Below are positions 5,585-12,139 of a stretch of 12,139 nucleotides of DNA, piece after piece (position 1 is the stretch's first letter; each line of letters starts with the position of its first letter). The stretch comes from Planctomycetota bacterium. Lineage in GTDB: Bacteria > Planctomycetota > PLA2. Location: NCBI GenBank assembly GCA_023150495.1, contig JAKLKT010000042.1:1-12139 (forward strand), read 5' to 3'. The notes under the pieces are model-generated. The model ran no database searches. It was not told where the DNA came from and saw nothing but the letters and a program-made list of their open reading frames with translations. The translations under genes and the position numbers were made by a program.

Positions 5585-5986
5585 GTGGTCGGCGGCGAAA
5601 GCCCCCTCAACACGTGGTTCGGGCTCCTCCCGAAGGCGAAGGAGAATTTGACCGTCGCGAAGAGGTGTGTGGAGGCGGGGCAGTGCAACGTCGCGGCGAG
5701 CCGGTTCTACTGGGCGTCGTTCCTCGCGGTCGCGTGGGCCGTTGCCGGCCGCGGGAAAGGGCCAGAGTCCTTCGAGAGGGGGGCCAAGACCTGGAACCAC
5801 ACCATGGTCCTCCACAGCCTCAAGGTCGCCCTCCCCGATCCGGGGGACAAGGAGCATCGACGGAACTACGTTGTCCTCAAGGGTTTGCGTGAAAAGGCCG
5901 ATTACGCCCCCGACGACGTCTCGAAAGAGGAACTCGCCCGGGTCGACTTCTGGGTAGGAGCCCTCCAAGCGAGACTGGGCCTGTAG
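5585..5986 (+). CDS. HEPN-like domain protein
   Basis: A 133-aa all-helical protein from GTG 5585, the first start codon after an in-frame TGA at 5531. The layout KAKENLTVAKRCVEAGQCNVAASRFYWASFLAVAWAV, then W-x-H about 25 residues later, and LKGLREKADYAPDDVSKEE follows HEPN/UPF0332-type proteins, where the motif is usually A--R-YYA-FHA and later LR--ADY. R65-x6-H72 fits the Rx4-6H spacing of HEPN ribonucleases, though it is not certain that this is the active motif. HEPN proteins act as RNases in toxin-antitoxin and abortive-infection systems, usually paired with an inhibitor. It leads a three-gene operon with 27 bp to the next gene. Confidence 0.6.
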   Translation: MVGGESPLNTWFGLLPKAKENLTVAKRCVEAGQCNVAASRFYWASFLAVAWAVAGRGKGPESFERGAKTWNHTMVLHSLKVALPDPGDKEHRRNYVVLKGLREKADYAPDDVSKEELARVDFWVGALQARLGL

Positions 5987-6013
5987 AATCTGGAACGGTT
6001 GAACGGGTTGAAC

Positions 6014-6541
6014 ATGAGCGAGCGCACGCGCCTTGAGGATCTGGCCCGCGAGATCGAGGCCGCGAACCCCGGGACGCTCACGCGCGTCGTTGAGCCGCAG
6101 GGCGAGGATCGCCCCTGGGTAATCCACGTCTACCGCGTTGAGGAAGGGCGGCTCGCCGCCGTCAACGCCCAAGTCGCATCCGCGATCGTCGATGCGATGG
6201 ACGAGTGCCCGATGCTCGACGTCGTCGGGATGGCCCACTCCGTCGATGCCACGGCGCGCTGCTACGCGAACGACGTCCACGAGATCATGCTGCGCCGGGC
6301 CTTGGACACGCGGCCCGACGAGCAGACGATCCTGGGGCAGTGGATCTGCGAGGTCCCCGAGACGTTCGTGATCGACCAGCCGGAGCCGAGCCCGTCGCCG
6401 AGCGGCTTGGCGTGGTCCGACATGATCGCGACGATGAACCTCGACGCGGGCCAGTGCCTGCTCCTCGACCAGGAGGCCCCGCTGCCCCACGGCCGGGGTG
6501 CGACCTACGAACCCAAGGGATCTCTCGCCAAGGCGGCCTAG
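6014..6541 (+). CDS. Unrecognised 175-aa protein between HEPN-like and SecB-like genes
   Basis: ATG 6014 is taken as the start; TTG codons at 5999 and 6008 would add up to 5 residues. The ribosome site is weak. The protein is acidic, with no signal peptide or membrane helix. Visible blocks: an N-terminal helix (RLEDLAREIEAAN), a beta-rich stretch (WVIHVYRVEEGRLAAVNAQ), AIVDAMDECPMLDVVGMAHSVDATARCYANDVHEIMLRRAL, an acidic Pro-rich linker (DQPEPSPSPSG) and a tail ending LAKAA. I do not recognise the family. Three bases separate it from the SecB-like gene, so it is firmly in that operon. It could be a client or antitoxin needing the chaperone, which is speculation from position alone. Confidence 0.65.
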   Translation: MSERTRLEDLAREIEAANPGTLTRVVEPQGEDRPWVIHVYRVEEGRLAAVNAQVASAIVDAMDECPMLDVVGMAHSVDATARCYANDVHEIMLRRALDTRPDEQTILGQWICEVPETFVIDQPEPSPSPSGLAWSDMIATMNLDAGQCLLLDQEAPLPHGRGATYEPKGSLAKAA

Positions 6542-6544
6542 TTC

Positions 6545-7018
6545 ATGGCCGTGCGCGAGGGGTTCGCTCTAAAGCGCCTGAGGCTCGTAGACTGTCGCTT
6601 CTCCTCCCCGCGGACTTTCCCCGGAAGCACCGATCGCCGGTTCAACATCAGCGACGCGACGATCGACAGCGAGATCGACGAGAAGGCGCGCACGTGTATT
6701 GTGCGGATCGGGATCGAGGTAGCCGCGCACGCGAAGGATGTTGAGGCGTTCACGCTGACTGCGAGCATCGAGGGGCTCTTCGAGGGCTCGCAAGCGGGGC
6801 TTCCGCTCGAGCAGTTTGCCCAAGTCAACGCCCCGGCGATTCTCTTCCCGTACCTGCGGGAGACCGTCTCCAACTTGACGGCACGCTCCGGTCACCCCGC
6901 GCTGCTCCTCCCGACGGTCAATTTCGTCGAGCTCGCCCGGGTGGTCGGCGACGAGAAGCCCCCCACCCCGGCGGTTGGTCCGGGACGAGCCGGTGGGGCT
7001 CGGCCGCGCAGGTCCTGA
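6545..7018 (+). CDS. SecB-like chaperone
   Basis: A 157-aa protein. Residues 66-130 carry the SecB core: EAFTLTASIEGLFEG, then FAQVNAPAILFPYLRETVSNL and HPALLLPTVNFVEL, matching the NAP-LFPY-RE---L and LLLP-VNF blocks of SecB and SecB-like chaperones. SecB tetramers hold unfolded chains; solitary SecB-like proteins in accessory operons can instead serve toxin-antitoxin-chaperone systems, as with Rv1957 of Mycobacterium tuberculosis. The C-terminal tail (GPGRAGGARPRRS) is basic and lacks the short zinc-binding SecA-contact tail of classical SecB. It starts 3 bp after the previous stop, so the partner is probably that 175-aa protein and/or the HEPN-like one. Confidence 0.85.
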   Translation: MAVREGFALKRLRLVDCRFSSPRTFPGSTDRRFNISDATIDSEIDEKARTCIVRIGIEVAAHAKDVEAFTLTASIEGLFEGSQAGLPLEQFAQVNAPAILFPYLRETVSNLTARSGHPALLLPTVNFVELARVVGDEKPPTPAVGPGRAGGARPRRS

Positions 7019-7022
7019 GCCT

Positions 7023-7042
7023 CGCGCCGTTGGCCCGGCGTG
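7023..7042. terminator. GC hairpin between convergent operons, possible terminator
   Basis: CGCCG (7025-7029) and CGGCG (7036-7040) flank a 6-nt loop and extend by one G-U and one C-G pair. It lies in the 63-bp gap between the ends of the SecB-like gene and brxHI. There is no T-run on either strand, so it is only a weak candidate for a two-way terminator. Confidence 0.25.
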
Positions 7043-7081
7043 CGGGTTCCTGGTGCGCCGCGATCGACGAGCGCGTGACCC

Positions 7082-9187
7082 TCAAGTGCTCTCTCCGGCC
7101 GCAGAGTCGAGTCCGGTTGCCACAACCGGCGTGCTGCAGACCGCGAGCGCGTGTGCCCTCGCGAATGCCGAGGATGCCGAGGCGACGAGTGAACTGGGGA
7201 GGCATGCCTCGAACTTGACGTCCTTGCGGTCGCGCGCGGGCGAGACCGGGGCGGGAGCGGAGAGCCCTTGCGCGGCGGTTTCGCACAGCGCGTCGGTCGA
7301 GACTTCGTCGACCGCGAGCGACAGGTTCTCGACGCCGCGCTTGCCCGGTTCTTCGCAGCCGAGCGCGGCAGCGAGGGCGCGGTTCGCGGCGGCGCCGGCG
7401 AAGGTCCACCAGCGGAGCGTGCCGTCGGCCTCGCGGAGGAGCGTCGTGTGCCGCTCTTCCACCCACGCGAACTCCTCGCGTAGCTCCGCGAGCTTCTCCG
7501 CGGCGCGGCGGCTCCAGTGATGGGACGTCTCGTCGGAGGCGAGCACGCTCCGCATCGCGCGGCATAGCGCGAAGCCGAGCGGGCGCGGGTCGCCGAGCCA
7601 GCGCGAGCGACCGCGGCCGGCGCTCGGCTCCACGTAGGCCACGCGGCGTGTCCAGTCGAGCGACTTGACCGTCCAGCTCCGGCCCGCCAGCGACAGGACG
7701 GCGGGGCCGTCGCGCGGAGCGGCGAATGTGGACTCGTGCACGCGGCCCAGTTCCTCGCGGCCGTGGAAGACCGTGAACTCGGGGGGCGACAGGAACACAG
7801 AGCACACCTCGAGGAAGTTCTTCCGCCCGTACTCGCGCTCGCCCTCGGGGCCGATCGCGAGCATCCCCTCGTCCTCGACGAGGATGCCCGAGGCGACCAT
7901 GTGGTCGAGGATAGCCGCAACGTTCTCTGGTCGCATCTGCACGAACCCCGGGACCCGGCCGATCCACTCGCTCCACGTGTGGCGACCGATCCGGCCCTCC
8001 TGGAGCACGAGGGCGAGAATCTGCTGCGCGAACACCTGGAAGGGCTCCGGCGGCGGCTCGACCGGCTCCACGTAGCCCGTGGACCACAGGTGCAGGAGCC
8101 CCGCCGCTTGGAGCAGCGCCTCGTCGGTCGTCGCGAGGAAGAGGCAGTTCCGGCGGGTGTCCGGGCGCCTGCCAGTGCGGCCGAGGCGCTGGAGGAACGA
8201 TGCGACGGTCCCCGGCGCGTCGATCTGGATCACGCGGTCGAGGTCGCCAACGTCCACGCCAAGCTCAAGGGTGCTCGTGGCCACGATCACGCAGTCGCGC
8301 GCCTCCGAGAACGCCGTCTCCGCGCGGCGGCGCTCGTCGGTGCTCAGCGAGCTGTGCGACACGAACGTGGAGACGCCAAGGCCGCGCAGCGCGCTCGCAA
8401 GCTTCTCCGTCCGCGAGCGGCTGTCGCAGAACACGAGGCGCTTCTCGCCCCTGTGCAAGCGCGAGATCACGACGGCCGCGTTGTCGAGCGAGCCCACGTG
8501 GTCGACCAGCACCTCGGGCGGCATGGGGTCGTCCGCCGGCGGGTTCACGACGCACCGGTTCCCCTTCGCCGAACCGGCCAGCCAGCCCAGCAGTTCCTCC
8601 GGGTTGCCGATCGTCGCGGAGAGGCCGATCCGCTGGAGGTCCCGGCCCGCGACACGGGACGCGCGCTCCAGCACCGAGAGAAGGTGCCAGCCCCGGTGGT
8701 CGCCGGCGAACGCGTGCAGCTCGTCCACGACCGCGGCGCGGAGGTTCCCGAAGAGCCCCGCGTGGTCGGCCCGGCGGAAGATGAGCATCGCCTCGACCGA
8801 CTCGGGCGTCGTGAGCAGGATGTCCGGCGGCTCGGCCACGATCCGCCGCCGGTCGCCCTGTCCCACGTCCCCGTGCCAGAGCGCGACCCGGCGGCCGACG
8901 AGCGTCGCGTACCGCGCGAGCCGCGCTTCGAGGTTGTTGAGAAGCGCCTTGATCGGGCAGACGTAGAGGACGCTCGTGCCGGACCAGTTCTCGGCGAGCA
9001 TTCGCGAGAGGAGCGGGAACATCGCGGCCTCGGTCTTGCCGCCCGCCGTGGGCGCGAGCAGGAGCGCGTGCTCGCCCGCGAGGATCGGGTCGATCGCGGC
9101 ATCCTGGAGCGGGCGCAGTGCGCGCCACCCCATGCTGTTGACGACGTGGTACTGGATCGCGGGATGGAGCCTCTCGAACGCGCTCAT
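7082..9187 (-). CDS. brxHI: BrxHI-type Lhr-like DEAD/DEAH helicase
   Basis: A 701-aa superfamily 2 helicase. Walker A APTAGGKT is at about residues 45-52, DELH at 155-158, SAT at 190-192, and the second RecA domain carries STLELGVDVGDLDRVIQIDAPGT followed by QRLGRTGRR. Downstream are winged-helix and Lhr-type C-terminal regions (EYGRKNFLEVCSVFLSPPEFTVFHGREELG; DVKFEACLP near the end). Length and C-terminus fit BrxHI, the Lhr-like helicase of BREX type 2 loci, rather than full-length Lhr. Its ATG overlaps the brxD stop as ATGA, so the two are coupled. All motifs look intact, but its operon has lost its upstream part to a transposon, so expression is doubtful. BREX blocks phage replication; the exact role of BrxHI is not settled. 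Confidence 0.85.
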   Translation of the reverse strand: MSAFERLHPAIQYHVVNSMGWRALRPLQDAAIDPILAGEHALLLAPTAGGKTEAAMFPLLSRMLAENWSGTSVLYVCPIKALLNNLEARLARYATLVGRRVALWHGDVGQGDRRRIVAEPPDILLTTPESVEAMLIFRRADHAGLFGNLRAAVVDELHAFAGDHRGWHLLSVLERASRVAGRDLQRIGLSATIGNPEELLGWLAGSAKGNRCVVNPPADDPMPPEVLVDHVGSLDNAAVVISRLHRGEKRLVFCDSRSRTEKLASALRGLGVSTFVSHSSLSTDERRRAETAFSEARDCVIVATSTLELGVDVGDLDRVIQIDAPGTVASFLQRLGRTGRRPDTRRNCLFLATTDEALLQAAGLLHLWSTGYVEPVEPPPEPFQVFAQQILALVLQEGRIGRHTWSEWIGRVPGFVQMRPENVAAILDHMVASGILVEDEGMLAIGPEGEREYGRKNFLEVCSVFLSPPEFTVFHGREELGRVHESTFAAPRDGPAVLSLAGRSWTVKSLDWTRRVAYVEPSAGRGRSRWLGDPRPLGFALCRAMRSVLASDETSHHWSRRAAEKLAELREEFAWVEERHTTLLREADGTLRWWTFAGAAANRALAAALGCEEPGKRGVENLSLAVDEVSTDALCETAAQGLSAPAPVSPARDRKDVKFEACLPSSLVASASSAFARAHALAVCSTPVVATGLDSAAGEST

Positions 9188-9981
9188 GACAGTTCGATGT
9201 CGTCGGGATGCGCAGCCGCCCGAGCATTCCGCTCGACTTCGGTCAGCTCCGTCTCCGCGATCGTGAGCGAGTAGTGCTTCCGGGGGTCGAAGTCCGGGAA
9301 CTGGTCGATCCGGTCGAGTACGTCTCCGACGAGCTTCCGCAGGAAGAGACGCGGCGCGATCCCGACCTTCCCGCCAAGCTCGCCTGCGATCGCGCGCGCG
9401 AAGTCCCCGACGTAGGCATCGTCCGCCACGCGCCGGATGCGGGGGCCGTCCTTGGAGATCTCCGCGAAGAGGTCGCGGACCTTTCGCCCGACCTCAAGGA
9501 GCCGCTCGAAATCGAAGGGCGCAAGCCGGATCTGCACGGCCCGCGGGTTGTCGAACCGCGCCTCGGTCGCGAAGTCCACCTGGAGCCGCTGGGCGAGCGG
9601 CGCGAGCCGCTGGATGCCCTGCGGCCCCTCGAAGAATGGCGGCGTGCCCGTGACGAGCAGGTAGAGCCCCGGGAACCGCCCCGCATCGACCTCGTCCATG
9701 AGCTGCCGCAGGGCGTTGAGCCCCTTCTCGCGCACGTCGCCCCGCACGCGCTGGAGCGTCTCCACCTCGTCGAGCACGAGCAGCAGCCCCCCGAACCCGG
9801 AGTCGCGGAGCACGACCAGGAGCCCCTGGAGGAAGCTCAGGGCGCCGAAGTGGTCCACGTCGCCCTTGAGGTTCGCCGACCGTTTCGCGCCCGCGGCGAC
9901 GTTCGGCTGGCCCCCGAGCCAGGCGGTGTGGGGTGCAACGAAATTCTTTCCGATTTGACGTGACGTAGCAGGAGGGGCCAT
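9184..9981 (-). pseudogene. brxD: brxD remnant: ATP-binding protein lacking its N-terminal part
   Basis: About 255 codons of a BrxD/DUF2791-type P-loop protein remain: WLGGQPNVAAGAKR, then LLLVLDEVETLQRV (Walker B, Asp-Glu), EKGLNALRQLMDEVDAGRFPGLYLLVTGTPPFFEG, QRLQVDFATEARFDNPRAVQIRL, and APRLFLRKLVGDVLDRIDQF near the end. The N-terminal third with the Walker A loop is absent. Homology fades around 9930-9960, where the transposon starts. The minus frame stays open into the transposon only because of high GC. An in-frame ATG at 9981 with GGAGG nearby could give a headless 265-aa protein, which could not bind ATP normally. In BREX type 2 brxD sits directly before brxHI, as here. The exact break point needs the other end of the element. 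Confidence 0.75.
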
Positions 9982-10002
9982 CGCCTCCGAAGGGAGGGAC
10001 CG

Positions 10003-11994
10003 ATGGCAGGACAGGGAGGGAAGAGAGGACCGGGGCCGGACGGAGCGGAGCCCCGGAGGGGCGGAGCGGAGTCCGGCCCCGGCGGCGGGCCGGGGGGGCG
10101 GGCAAGGCGGGACCCGGCGGGCTTCACGGCGGCGGAGAAGCTCGCGGTGCTCAACGCGTACGAGGCGTCGGGGCAGGGCATGCGGGCCTTCTGCGAGGAG
10201 CAGGGGCTGTCGACGGCCACGCTGTGCTCGTGGCGCCGGCGTCTCGCGAGCGAGCGTCTGCCCGGACTCGAGCGGCGGCCGAACCCGCGGCACTCCGGCA
10301 AGCCCGGGCGGAAGCCGTACCCGCCGGAGGAGCGGCGGAAGGCGGTGGAGGCCTTCGCGAAGAGCGGGATGACGGCGGTGGACTTCGCGCGGCTCTGGGG
10401 GATCTCGACGAAGGCGCTCGTGAAGTGGCGGAGGAGGTACGAGGAGGGCGGGCCGAAGGCCCTGGAGTCCGTGTACGGGCGGCGCAAGGGGTCCGCAGGG
10501 GGAGCGGCGAAGCGGCTGCCGGCGCCGCTCCGGGCGGAGATCACGAAGGTGCTCAGGCGCTTCCCTTTCTACGGGCTGCGGCGCGTGCGGGACTGGCTGC
10601 GCCGCTTCGGGGGGGTCGCGGTGAGCGCGGGGGCGGTGCGGCGGGTGCGGGAGGAGGAGGCGATCCCGCCGCCGGCGCCGCCGCGGAGAAGGCGCCGGAG
10701 GCGGCCGGCGGTGAGGCGCTTCGAGCGGAGCAGGCCCCGGGAGCTGTGGCAGAGTGACATCACGAGCATCCTCCTGCCGCGGCACGGGCAGCGCGCGTAC
10801 CTGGTCGTCTTCCTCGACGACTTCTCGCGGTACGTGGTCGGGTGGACGCTCGCGTCGCAGCAGAGGGGGGAGATGGTGATCGAGGCGCTCCTGGGGGCGA
10901 TCACGCGCTTCGGGAAGCCCAGGGAGGTGCTGACGGACCAGGGGAGGCAGTACTACAGCTGGCGGGGGAAGAGCGACTTCCAGAAGGTGCTCCTTCGGGA
11001 GGGGATCGCGCACGTGGTGTCGCGGGCGCACCACCCGGAGACGCTCGGGAAGTGCGAGCGGCTCTGGGAGACCTTGAACGCCGAGCTCTGGGACCGGGCG
11101 CATCCGCAGGACCTCGAGGAGGCGCGGGAGCGGCTCTCGCACTGGTTTGCGCACTACAACCACTTCCGGCCGCACCAGGGGATCGACGGGATGGTGCCGG
11201 CGGACCGCTTCTTCGGGGCGGAGGACCTGGTGCGGAAGGCGATCGAGCAGCGGATCTCGGAGAACGAGCTGCTGCTCGCGGTCGGGGAGAAGCCGCGGAC
11301 CGGGGTCTACCTCGTGGGGCAGGTGGGCGAGCGGCAGGTGAGCGTGCACGGGGAGAAGGGGCGGGTGGTGATCCGGACGGAGGAGGGGGCGGAGGAGATC
11401 GAGGCGGATTCGCTGGGCGCGCCCGAGGCGCGCGAGGAGGAGGGCGATGGAGAGCACGGGGACGAGGGCGGAGACGGCGCCGCGGACGCGGCGCTTCCGG
11501 AAGCGGCGATTCAGGAAGGTGCCGAGGATGCCGGTGCCGGTGAGGGCGCTCTGGGAGCGGGCGAGCGAGGAGGAGCGGAAGAGGGCGCACGAGACGTGCG
11601 CGCTGCTGCTCGAGCTCTGGCTCGGGAAGGCGACGAGGGCGGAGGCGGCGTCGCGGCTGAAGGTGCCGCCGCTCAGAGTGTGGCAACTGTCGCAGCAGGC
11701 GCTGGCGGGGATGGTGGCGGGGTGCCTCCGGCAGCCGAGGGCGCGGGGGATCCCTGCGGAGCCGGGACAGGAGGAGCCGACGGTCCTCAGGAAGAGGCTT
11801 CTGCAGCTCGAGCGGGAGGCGGAGGCGAAGGACTCGCTGATCGCGCTCCTCAAGGAGATGCCGGCGCACCGCGAGATGCCGCGGGAGACGGAGGGGGCGG
11901 GGGGGAACCTGCATGCGCGCGGCAGGAGGAGGAAGGGTCGGAAGGGAGCGGACCCGGGAGCACGTCACGAGGGAGCTCCGGGAGGGGCGAGTGA
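10003..11994 (+). CDS. DDE (rve-type) transposase, IS481-like, with an overlong C-terminal frame
   Basis: ATG 10003 follows GGGAGGG at good spacing. Two helix-turn-helix segments lead (FTAAEKLAVLNAYEASGQGMRAF... LCSWRRRL; and RKAVEAFAKSGMTAVDFARLWGIS... LVKWRRRY), then a basic linker and the catalytic core. The triad is Asp252 (LWQSDITS), Asp312 (VLTDQGRQ) and Glu352 (LGKCERLWETL), with HFRPHQGIDGMVPADRFFG after it, as in IS481/IS3-type transposases. The core plus a small strand-rich domain ends near residue 480. The frame then continues 180 residues in low-complexity Gly/Ala/Glu sequence to 11994, overlapping the next ORF. That tail is probably a readthrough frame after loss of the original stop, or is not real protein. 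Confidence 0.85.
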   Translation: MAGQGGKRGPGPDGAEPRRGGAESGPGGGPGGRARRDPAGFTAAEKLAVLNAYEASGQGMRAFCEEQGLSTATLCSWRRRLASERLPGLERRPNPRHSGKPGRKPYPPEERRKAVEAFAKSGMTAVDFARLWGISTKALVKWRRRYEEGGPKALESVYGRRKGSAGGAAKRLPAPLRAEITKVLRRFPFYGLRRVRDWLRRFGGVAVSAGAVRRVREEEAIPPPAPPRRRRRRRPAVRRFERSRPRELWQSDITSILLPRHGQRAYLVVFLDDFSRYVVGWTLASQQRGEMVIEALLGAITRFGKPREVLTDQGRQYYSWRGKSDFQKVLLREGIAHVVSRAHHPETLGKCERLWETLNAELWDRAHPQDLEEARERLSHWFAHYNHFRPHQGIDGMVPADRFFGAEDLVRKAIEQRISENELLLAVGEKPRTGVYLVGQVGERQVSVHGEKGRVVIRTEEGAEEIEADSLGAPEAREEEGDGEHGDEGGDGAADAALPEAAIQEGAEDAGAGEGALGAGERGGAEEGARDVRAAARALAREGDEGGGGVAAEGAAAQSVATVAAGAGGDGGGVPPAAEGAGDPCGAGTGGADGPQEEASAARAGGGGEGLADRAPQGDAGAPRDAAGDGGGGGEPACARQEEEGSEGSGPGSTSRGSSGRGE

Positions 11995-12010
11995 AGCGCG
12001 GGCGCCGTAG
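11447..12010 (+). CDS. Transposon accessory ORF, helical HTH-like protein
   Basis: ATG 11447 is preceded by GAGGAGGAGGG, a strong ribosome site inside the end of the transposase core frame. After a basic lead (RRFRKRRFRKVPRM) comes a clearly protein-like part: ALWERASEEERKRAHETCALLLELWLGKATRAEAASRLKVPPLRVWQLSQQAL, resembling a helix-turn-helix, then LRKRLLQLEREAEAKDSLIALLKEMP, a short coiled-coil-like helix. The last 35 residues are basic and low-complexity and overlap the third ORF. It looks like a helper or regulator of transposition; I cannot name the family. Amino-acid composition makes this frame, not the overlapping transposase tail, the genuine coding frame here. Confidence 0.7.
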   Translation: MESTGTRAETAPRTRRFRKRRFRKVPRMPVPVRALWERASEEERKRAHETCALLLELWLGKATRAEAASRLKVPPLRVWQLSQQALAGMVAGCLRQPRARGIPAEPGQEEPTVLRKRLLQLEREAEAKDSLIALLKEMPAHREMPRETEGAGGNLHARGRRRKGRKGADPGARHEGAPGGASEARAP

Positions 12011-12139
12011 CGCGGTCGCGCAGGGCGCGGGGGTTACGGTGAGGACGCTCTGGAACTGGCAGCACCGAAGGGCGTCGTCGCGCCGGCCGGGGCGGCCCGG
12101 CTACACGCCGGGGGAGCGCCGCGGCGGGCGGCGGCTCCT
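11913..12139 (+). CDS. Third transposon ORF, HTH-bearing N-terminus, cut by window edge
   Basis: From ATG 11913 the frame is open for 75 codons to the right edge. It reads RERTREHVTRELREGRVKRG, then SAVAQGAGVTVRTLWNWQHRR, a typical helix-turn-helix, and SRRPGRPGYTPGERR, a linker resembling the N-terminal region of rve-type transposases. A GTG at 11991 is an alternative start and overlaps the stop of the long transposase frame as GTGA. It overlaps the accessory ORF by 98 bp if the ATG is used. It may be a second transposase subunit; the catalytic part, if present, lies outside the window. Confidence 0.5.
   Translation, partial: MRAAGGGRVGRERTREHVTRELREGRVKRGRRSAVAQGAGVTVRTLWNWQHRRASSRRPGRPGYTPGERRGGRRL

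Larger units (their letters stand above)
9956..12139 (+). mobile_element. Multi-ORF DDE transposon (IS481/IS3-like), left end, runs past the right edge
   Basis: The left boundary is inferred where brxD homology stops; TGACGTGACG (two copies of TGACG, 9956-9965) may be part of the terminus. Inside are a DDE transposase and two further ORFs in the same direction, all with strongly purine-rich coding strands, unlike the neighbouring genes. The right end, inverted repeats and target duplication are not in the window, so the boundary is approximate to a few tens of bases. Confidence 0.7.

Noticed and set aside
5119..5892. 257-codon plus-strand frame across the divergent promoter region
   Set aside because: It crosses the antisense of two coupled minus-strand genes and an alternative frame of the HEPN-like gene; no domain is seen.
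9184..11853. A single 889-codon minus-strand open frame covering brxD and the transposon
   Set aside because: Only the first third resembles BrxD. The rest is Arg/Pro/Leu-rich antisense of the transposase genes, open because stops are rare at this GC content.
1..12139. CRISPR array
   Set aside because: No regularly spaced repeats of 20-40 bp with unique spacers were found; the only iterated blocks are the GGAA tract and three heptamers.

Overview
The window is high-GC bacterial DNA (around 70% G+C by eye; tRNA with encoded CCA, Shine-Dalgarno starts, GTG starts). The families present (GNAT/BioF2-like, GH114-like TIM barrel, DUF599, BREX-type genes, several toxin-antitoxin loci) are spread over many phyla, so I do not name one. 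An uncultured soil or sediment lineage is plausible, but this is inference.

Layout. Left part (1-4016): the 5' part of a GNAT/BioF2-like acetyltransferase gene on the minus strand. Divergent from it is a toxin-antitoxin operon with a HigB/Gp49-like toxin and two tandem, related XRE antitoxins. Next come a secreted GH114-like glycosidase and a convergent DUF599 membrane protein. A vapBC locus follows, with an intact VapB but a VapC frame broken by an in-frame stop and lacking a catalytic Glu. A tRNA-Ser(UGA) gene (minus strand) abuts the broken vapC.

Right part (4121-12139) looks like an accessory or defence island. After a short gap with three GGTATCC heptamers comes a two-gene minus-strand operon: a 90-aa Trp-rich small protein translationally coupled to an FRG-domain protein. 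Divergent from it, a (GGAA)5 tract precedes a three-gene operon: a HEPN-like protein, an unrecognised 175-aa protein and a SecB-like chaperone. This is the best candidate for an undescribed system, perhaps a chaperone-linked toxin-antitoxin module. Convergent to it lie brxHI (Lhr-like helicase) and the 3' part of brxD (ATP-binding protein), genes known from BREX type 2 (Pgl) loci.

brxD loses its N-terminal half at about 9960, where a transposon begins. The transposon carries a DDE transposase, a helical accessory ORF and a third HTH-bearing ORF that runs off the right edge. Any pglW/X/Y/Z genes would lie beyond it. The island thus mixes intact and decaying defence modules: dead VapC and headless BrxD beside apparently intact HigBA, FRG and HEPN/SecB-like operons.
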